A stretch of DNA of 17,525 nucleotides from JAFGKM01 sp964403465. GTDB taxonomy: Bacteria; Ratteibacteria; UBA8468; B48-G9; JAFGKM01. The stretch lies in the NCBI GenBank assembly GCA_964403465.1, contig CAYOFY010000031.1, forward strand, positions 1 through 17,525, read 5' to 3'. The notes under the pieces were generated by a model. The model saw only the letters and a list, made by a program, of their open reading frames with translations, made no database searches and had not been told where the DNA came from. Below, in pieces: positions 12,672-17,525 of this stretch (the stretch's first letter is position 1; every line of letters starts with the position of its first letter). A program made the translations under genes and the position numbers.

Positions 12672-14272
12672 TATTCCTCCAGTTTTACTATCTCGCCATC
12701 AAAAAATTTTATTATCTTTTTCACCTCGTTATTATCAGCCAATGATTCTTCATGTTTGTTTTCAATGACAAACTCAATCCTGATGTCCTTGATGCCGGTT
12801 GTCCTGGACAGGGTTTTTTCTATTACCTTCATATTTGCAGGTTTTTCAACGACAGATTTATGAAAAGCATATGTCTTGCTGAAACCTATAATTATCGTAT
12901 TCCCTTCTGCTTTCACGGGAGAACCTTCTCTGAGGGCGGCTTCCAATGTGGGTTTGCTTTTCTTGATTTCAGAGAGCACTTCATTCCATCTGGCAAGGAT
13001 ATCCGTATCACCGGCCGGAGAGACTTTTGGGGAGGGTTCCTTGTTCTCTCCTGCAGATAATGTTCCTGTCCTCAAGTCAAATATGTCCGCTTGGCCGGTA
13101 TTCTTCTCTGTATCAACAGAATGAACTTTCTCCTGTAATCCCCCGGACTCTCTTATTTGATCATCCCGGCTTTTTTCGTACAACATGCCTTCTTTCCCCA
13201 GGCTCTGACTTAATCTTAAAAACAGGACTTCCGACAGAAGAACAGGCAGATTTTCTCTCCTCAACCTGTCTTTGTACTCAATAATCAGAGAAATGGCATT
13301 CAGCAGAGTTTCAATATCAATATCTTTGAAAAGAATAGCAATCCGTGCATCTTCCCCATCGGGTATCTTCTCCTGAGGCGATATTTTTCCAAGGACGATA
13401 TCCTTAAATTTCTTCACAAGTCCGTCAAGAATCAAAGAAGGGTCTTTTCCTTCTGCAAGAAGTTGATGAAATATCAGAATCGTTTTCTTGATGTCTTTCT
13501 GTCTGAGTGAAATCAATACTTCTTCCATGCTTTTTTCTTCTACGAGGCCAAGGAAATCTTTGACCGCCTGATAGGTTATGGTATTATTACCCGCATTGAC
13601 TATGAGCTGATCAAGTATACTGAGGGCATCTCTCAGAGAACCTCCGGAAAACCCATAGATTTGTCTGAGAGCAGCATCTTCCACCTGTATGCCCTCTTCC
13701 CTGCATATGTCTTTAAGTTTTGTTTCAATTTCTTCCAGGCGAAAAGGCTGAAAATTAAAACGCTGGCATCGGGAAAGAATGGTGGGTATTATCTTGTCGG
13801 GGGCAGTTGTGGCGAGAAAAAACTTAACATGTTCGGGAGGTTCCTCGAGCGTTTTCAAGAGGGCGTTACATGCGTCGGTAGTCAACATGTGTACCTCATC
13901 AATAATATAAATCTTGAATCTTGCCTTTGAAGGTGTGAGGTTAACATTCTCTCTAAGATTTCTTATTTCATCTATTCCTCTGTTTGAAGCCCCGTCTATT
14001 TCCAGAACATCGAGGCATGTGCTTGCAGTTATGGCTCTGCAAATGCTGCATTCTCCGCAGGGTTTTAAGGTTGGTCCCTTCTCGCAATTAAGAGCCTTGG
14101 CAAAAATTCTTGCAACAGAAGTTTTCCCCGTGCCCCTGGGTCCAGAAAAAAGGTATGCATGGGCCACTCTCTTTTCTTTGAGGGCTTTTTTCAGAACGTC
14201 AATAATATGCTTCTGCCCCCAAACCTCATCAAAATTTGAAGGCCTGTATTTTCTTGCAAGCACAAGATACAT
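12671..14272 (-). CDS. dnaX: DNA polymerase III subunit gamma/tau
   Basis: 533-residue clamp-loader ATPase. It starts MYLVLARKYRPSNFDEVWGQ, the hallmark opening. Walker A GPRGTGKT is at 44-51, zinc-binding cysteines at about 63, 72, 75 and 78, Walker B IYIIDEVHML at 121-130, sensor ATTAPDK and the arginine-finger SRCQRF at about 167-172. The C-terminal part after about 375 is low-complexity, then a conserved tail region. GGAGGA 8 nt before the ATG fixes the start. I saw no in-phase A AAA AAG slippery site like that of E. coli, so a separate gamma product by frameshift is not indicated. It is the first gene of the dnaX-ybaB-recR-acyltransferase block; a 64-nt gap separates it from wzz. Confidence 0.96.
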   Translation of the reverse strand: MYLVLARKYRPSNFDEVWGQKHIIDVLKKALKEKRVAHAYLFSGPRGTGKTSVARIFAKALNCEKGPTLKPCGECSICRAITASTCLDVLEIDGASNRGIDEIRNLRENVNLTPSKARFKIYIIDEVHMLTTDACNALLKTLEEPPEHVKFFLATTAPDKIIPTILSRCQRFNFQPFRLEEIETKLKDICREEGIQVEDAALRQIYGFSGGSLRDALSILDQLIVNAGNNTITYQAVKDFLGLVEEKSMEEVLISLRQKDIKKTILIFHQLLAEGKDPSLILDGLVKKFKDIVLGKISPQEKIPDGEDARIAILFKDIDIETLLNAISLIIEYKDRLRRENLPVLLSEVLFLRLSQSLGKEGMLYEKSRDDQIRESGGLQEKVHSVDTEKNTGQADIFDLRTGTLSAGENKEPSPKVSPAGDTDILARWNEVLSEIKKSKPTLEAALREGSPVKAEGNTIIIGFSKTYAFHKSVVEKPANMKVIEKTLSRTTGIKDIRIEFVIENKHEESLADNNEVKKIIKFFDGEIVKLEE

Positions 14273-14336
14273 AAGGTATATCCTCCATTCATAATCAACG
14301 ACAACCTTTTTTATGTAGCTCGATGACGGAGCAGAT

Positions 14337-15377
14337 TCATATATTGCCCAGATATCTTAAAAGGTCAAAGAAGAATATAAGGATAGATAATCCCCCGAAT
14401 ACAACGGCCTGAATAATCAATAACAGTTTGATATTCGGTTTGTAAATCTTGCATGGGACAACGGCCTCATCCAGAACCTGTATTACAGGGGTATCACGCG
14501 CCTCATCAATCTTGGCTTCTTCCAGTTTTGAAGTCAAAAAACTGTAGATTTCCTCCTGTGCCCGGAGTTCTCTTATAATGCCGGTTAATTCATTTTCCGA
14601 ATATAACAGTCTGGATAAAGTTGTCTCAAGATTTTGTATATCCTTTTTCAACAACTCCATTTCAAAACTGTTGGCTTTTAATACCTCACCTTTTCTTTGC
14701 ATCTCCAGTTTTTTGTTAAACAGTTCTTCCATCAGTCTACCTGCTGTTTGTGTAATCTGGGCAAGATCTTTATCCGCTACAAGCTTATCCCTGTCTTTTA
14801 TTCCAGCCAGTTTTTTTTCAAGAGAATCTATGGTTTGTTCTGTATCGTGCAACCTGGCTTCTATGAAAATCCTGTCCTGTTTTGCCGTGGTTATGCTTAT
14901 TGCCTTGATCGTGTTATCAAGCCTTTCAATAAAGTAATTTGCCATATCAGCGGCTCTTTGCGGATTTGTGTCTATAACGCTTATTTCAATAATCTTCTGT
15001 TTTGTCAGATAAAGGTTTACTCGCTTATCAAGTCTTTCCCTTGCATGGTCAATATTCCTTGCATTATACTCCTTTACAAGACCGAATTTGACTATTATAT
15101 CGTCTTTTATTGTTCTGCTGCTGAGTATGGAGAAGAAAAGTTCTGTATTTGTTCTGAATTGTGAGATAGACTTTTCTGAAGAGTCAGACGTTTCCTTGGA
15201 AACATTCAATTCCCTTTCAGGGGGCTGCAATATGCTCGCACTGGCCTTGTAATATTTAGGTGAAATCAGGTAAACACAATATACGATGCCGAACCCCAGA
15301 AGATAAAAAATAAGTACGAATTTAAGGTGGGACCGGAAACCATTTTTTCTATCGATTCTCTTTTTTTCAGTTTCCAT
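14337..15377 (-). CDS. Wzz-type polysaccharide chain-length / co-polymerase protein
   Basis: 346-residue inner-membrane protein. Two hydrophobic segments bracket it, at about 19-38 and 313-335, with a long periplasmic region containing coiled-coil heptads (about 165-275). Near the second membrane segment is PVIQVLDEAVVPCKIYKPNIK, matching the P-rich motif of the Wzz/PCP family. No tyrosine-kinase (BY-kinase) domain follows, so this is the stand-alone type that sets polymer length with Wza and Wzx/Wzy-like proteins. The ATG at 15377 is 4 nt past the wza stop. A TTG at 15395 would overlap that gene and is less convincing. Translational coupling is likely because no Shine-Dalgarno is visible. 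Confidence 0.85.
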   Translation of the reverse strand: METEKKRIDRKNGFRSHLKFVLIFYLLGFGIVYCVYLISPKYYKASASILQPPERELNVSKETSDSSEKSISQFRTNTELFFSILSSRTIKDDIIVKFGLVKEYNARNIDHARERLDKRVNLYLTKQKIIEISVIDTNPQRAADMANYFIERLDNTIKAISITTAKQDRIFIEARLHDTEQTIDSLEKKLAGIKDRDKLVADKDLAQITQTAGRLMEELFNKKLEMQRKGEVLKANSFEMELLKKDIQNLETTLSRLLYSENELTGIIRELRAQEEIYSFLTSKLEEAKIDEARDTPVIQVLDEAVVPCKIYKPNIKLLLIIQAVVFGGLSILIFFFDLLRYLGNI

Positions 15378-15381
15378 GGTA

Positions 15382-17229
15382 TCAGTAGGTTGCAAGACCC
15401 AGACTAAGCTGGTAAAACATCTGGACTATGTCCCTGATCACACTGAATCTCTTTTGTTTTGTTTCAAAGGGCACCACGATTGTATCCCCTGGTTCAATAT
15501 TGCCCACATTCCTGGTTGCCATTCCGTTTACCTTTGCCAGAAAGATATTACGTCTGTCAGCATTTCTTGTATAACCACCCGATTTTTGTATATAATCGTC
15601 CAGACCGTAGTCCTTCTTGAATATTATGTTCGTTGGAAGATTGACTTCCCCCATTACCGCAACCGATATCAATTTTTCAGGCACGTATATCATATCCCCA
15701 TCTTCAAGAAATATGTCGTAGTCTTTTCTGACAAATGTTTCCGCATTGTCTATGCGCAGCGGGATTCTTCCTTTTATTTCCATCCCCTTTAGCTGTTCCA
15801 GCAGAATTTTACCTTGTGCGATAAGCTCCTGCTCCGACTCTTTTTCTGTGCGTTTTTCTTCTCTATTCAACATTTCTTCTTTGTTTTTTATGAACTCTGC
15901 AACCTGTTTTTCCTTCTCGACCCGGATGGTTTCTCTTAAAAAGACTATACCTTGAAGGTAGGCATACTGTGTAAATCCACCTGCTCTTTTTACAAGGTCA
16001 CTGAGTCTGTCTCCCCTGACGATAGTATATTCTCCTGGATAATAAACCTGTCCCTGTATGGAAACTTTTTTTTCTTTACGTTCCTGTGAATAGACTATGA
16101 TTCTGTCCTGTGGCGATAATTCAATATTTGCTTCCGCTTCTCCGCGGAAAATCTTTTCCGGGAAAATAATCACCACTCTCTTTGCCCCGTCCTCCTCCGT
16201 CCTCACTATCTCGGCTTTATCACAGAGGGCATAGGGCAATAACTCATCCTCTCTCAATATATCGCCTGCCTTGATACCTTTTTTCCAGCCGTAGTTTCCC
16301 GGGCGTTTGACGGCGCCTTCAAGGGAAACCTTATAGAAGAATTGTTCCGGGAGAGGGGGGAGATTTACAATGTCAAAGTTGTTAATCTGAAAACTTCCCG
16401 GATGACCCTCGGTAATATCTATGATAATACGACCCTTCTCCTTATCAACTCGCTCCACCTGCAAGCGCGAAAAATCAGCATTCGGTAACGCTCCGCCAGA
16501 GAGGATAATGAGGTCATCAATAGTGGACGAACCTGATAATTCATAAATACCGGGTCGGAGCACTGCACCCTTAACTCCTGCCATATATTCGGAAAGCGGT
16601 ACGAAGAGAATATCTCCTTTTGAAAATTGGATTTCCGGGGGTGTCTGCCCGGACATAAAAAGCGGATACAGGTCGTATGCTTTCGTGGTCCCATCACTCT
16701 TTTTGATGACCTTTATCTTTCTCAAACTTCCTTTTTCGGTGGGGCCTCCTGCCATGGCGAGTGCTTCCAGGATATTGGTCATGGGCGAGATGACATAATT
16801 TCCGGGTCTTTTTACCTCACCGAGGATGAATATCTCAATTGTTCTAACCTTTCCCATCGTCACCGAAACAGAAATGTTATTATATCTGTTCAACAATTTT
16901 GTTTGTATGATATCGCGGGCTTCTTTCAGGCTTTTTCCATCAAGGGTAATCTTGCCGATGCCAGGAATAAATATGGCACCGTCATATTCTATGATTTTCC
17001 TGTGCTCTTCTTCAATGGCACCCCAAACGTTAATTATCAATTCATCATCTATGCCCAGGATATAGTTGTCCGGAATAGTAAAACCCGTCTGTCTGACCTG
17101 CGATGAAAACTCGGAGAATATTTTCTGCCCGAACACATCCAGCGAGGAGTTTTCAGTAAATGAGTAATTCTCGGAAGCGACAGCCAGATTAATGAAAAAC
17201 AAGATGGAAAAAATCACGGGTTTCTTCAT
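15382..17229 (-). CDS. Wza-like outer-membrane polysaccharide export protein with five SLBB repeats
   Basis: 615 residues from the ATG at 17229, which begins a signal peptide (MKKPVIFSILFFINLAVASE, AVA cleavage site, no lipobox cysteine) and has GGGGGGT 5 nt upstream. Earlier in-frame starts to 17307 would bury that peptide. Domains: poly-export about 52-126 (GIDDELIINVWG, IFIPGIGKITLDG), then SLBB-like repeats at about 131-175, 217-262, 299-343, 388-432 and 521-566, each with a GxVxxPGxY-type core (degenerate in the last). A charged helical insert of about 50 residues (433-485) separates repeats four and five. It forms the periplasmic/outer-membrane exit for surface polysaccharide with the Wzz-like protein encoded next. 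No lipid anchor is visible, unlike E. coli Wza. Confidence 0.88.
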   Translation of the reverse strand: MKKPVIFSILFFINLAVASENYSFTENSSLDVFGQKIFSEFSSQVRQTGFTIPDNYILGIDDELIINVWGAIEEEHRKIIEYDGAIFIPGIGKITLDGKSLKEARDIIQTKLLNRYNNISVSVTMGKVRTIEIFILGEVKRPGNYVISPMTNILEALAMAGGPTEKGSLRKIKVIKKSDGTTKAYDLYPLFMSGQTPPEIQFSKGDILFVPLSEYMAGVKGAVLRPGIYELSGSSTIDDLIILSGGALPNADFSRLQVERVDKEKGRIIIDITEGHPGSFQINNFDIVNLPPLPEQFFYKVSLEGAVKRPGNYGWKKGIKAGDILREDELLPYALCDKAEIVRTEEDGAKRVVIIFPEKIFRGEAEANIELSPQDRIIVYSQERKEKKVSIQGQVYYPGEYTIVRGDRLSDLVKRAGGFTQYAYLQGIVFLRETIRVEKEKQVAEFIKNKEEMLNREEKRTEKESEQELIAQGKILLEQLKGMEIKGRIPLRIDNAETFVRKDYDIFLEDGDMIYVPEKLISVAVMGEVNLPTNIIFKKDYGLDDYIQKSGGYTRNADRRNIFLAKVNGMATRNVGNIEPGDTIVVPFETKQKRFSVIRDIVQMFYQLSLGLATY

Positions 17230-17318
17230 TGCATACCCCCCAAATCCCTGCTTTACTGCCAGCAATTTTTCTCTGCCGATTTTGTTGATTTTATGTATCT
17301 GCATCATGATGGGATTGT

Positions 17319-17376
17319 GTTATAATCTCCCTATCCACTTAATTGTTTAAGTTATCACTAAACGGAAATAAGTCAA
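17319..17376 (-). promoter_or_regulatory. Possible promoter elements upstream of the wza-like gene
   Basis: The minus strand carries TTGACT (17371-17376) and, further down, TATAAC (17319-17324). The distance between them is too long for one promoter and their own partners are weak (TAACTT 16 nt after TTGACT). Transcription probably starts in this 100-nt window, but the site is unresolved. Confidence 0.3.
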
Positions 17377-17383
17377 GTATTTC

Positions 17384-17410
17384 AAAAAAATAGGCGCTTT
17401 CCCCTGCGCC
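17384..17410 (-). terminator. Intrinsic terminator of a minus-strand transcript
   Basis: On the minus strand GGCGC-aggggaaa-GCGCC is followed by TATTTTTTT: a GC-rich 5-bp stem, 8-nt loop and U tract. It should end a transcript entering from beyond 17525, just before the wza-like promoter region. Confidence 0.65.
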
Positions 17411-17419
17411 GTTGATTAT

Positions 17420-17525
17420 TTAACTGCATACCTTTGTGGTTTCGTAATCAGGTTGGCAGCATCTCGTAACAACAAAATGGGCGCACGTGGATTCGATGCA
17501 CCACCAACCCCTCGCTTCGCTCTTT
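17420..17525 (-). CDS. Possible C-terminal end of a Cys-rich reading frame leaving the window
   Basis: An open frame of 34 codons runs from the window edge to TAA at 17420-17422. It ends ...RGWWCIESTCAHFV, VTRCCQPDYETTKVCS, with six cysteines in 34 residues. The stop lies 9 nt before a good terminator on the same strand, which supports a real gene end. A frame this short can also be chance, or part of a repeated non-coding element. Function is not recognised. Confidence 0.3.
   Translation of the reverse strand, partial: KSEARGWWCIESTCAHFVVTRCCQPDYETTKVCS

Noticed and set aside
13150..13180. Possible dnaX slippery site (A-rich stretch near 13165)
   Set aside because: The A run is out of phase for X XXY YYZ slippage (codons gaa aaa agc), so programmed frameshifting as in E. 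coli is not supported.
17440..17515. tRNA or tmRNA 3' end suggested by ATTCGAT and CACCACCA
   Set aside because: The flanks of the putative T-loop do not pair as a five-base T-stem and no acceptor partner is visible.

Overview
The window is about 17.5 kb of moderate-GC bacterial chromosome, estimated by eye and not computed. It carries no rRNA, tRNA, CRISPR array, recognisable transposase or integrase. The organism should have an outer membrane: there is an AsmA-like envelope protein, an LpxL/HtrB-type lipid A acyltransferase, an outer-membrane polysaccharide exporter with SLBB repeats and a Wzz-type chain-length protein. The taxon cannot be named from this alone. An uncultured Gram-negative lineage is a reasonable guess.

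Layout. (1) 12-2657, minus strand: an alpha/beta hydrolase followed by an AsmA-like protein whose reading frame is broken at a run of ten A on the coding strand. (2) 2833-3894, minus: a uroporphyrinogen-decarboxylase-superfamily enzyme, read from a strong promoter with a hairpin-bearing leader. (3) 4117-8116, plus: a four-gene Opp/Dpp-type ABC importer (two permeases, two ATPases) with no substrate-binding protein nearby. It is followed directly by an AlaC-type aminotransferase whose own promoter overlaps the oppF stop codon. (4) 9397-10838: a divergent pair (XRE repressor on minus, degenerate receiver-domain protein on plus). Next comes a roughly 330-nt leader rich in alternative hairpins that ends in a near-perfect Shine-Dalgarno and a 77-residue highly charged protein. 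(5) 10885-17229, minus: wza-like, wzz-like, dnaX, ybaB, recR and the acyltransferase, closely packed and perhaps one long operon. It joins surface polysaccharide export to the conserved dnaX-ybaB-recR replication/repair cluster. (6) 17384-17525: an intrinsic terminator and the possible end of a Cys-rich reading frame leaving the window.

Two patterns stand out. First, several genes (oppB, alaC, the receiver-like gene, probably the XRE gene) have a -10 box only 6-9 nt before the start codon and no Shine-Dalgarno, which points to leaderless mRNAs. The hydrolase, dnaX, ybaB and the 77-residue gene have clear Shine-Dalgarno sequences. Second, the region 9.8-10.9 kb combines a receiver domain without its phospho-acceptor Asp, a long structured leader and an unrecognised small protein. 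This is the best candidate in the window for an undescribed regulatory unit. All functions are inferred from motifs and family knowledge; no searches were run.
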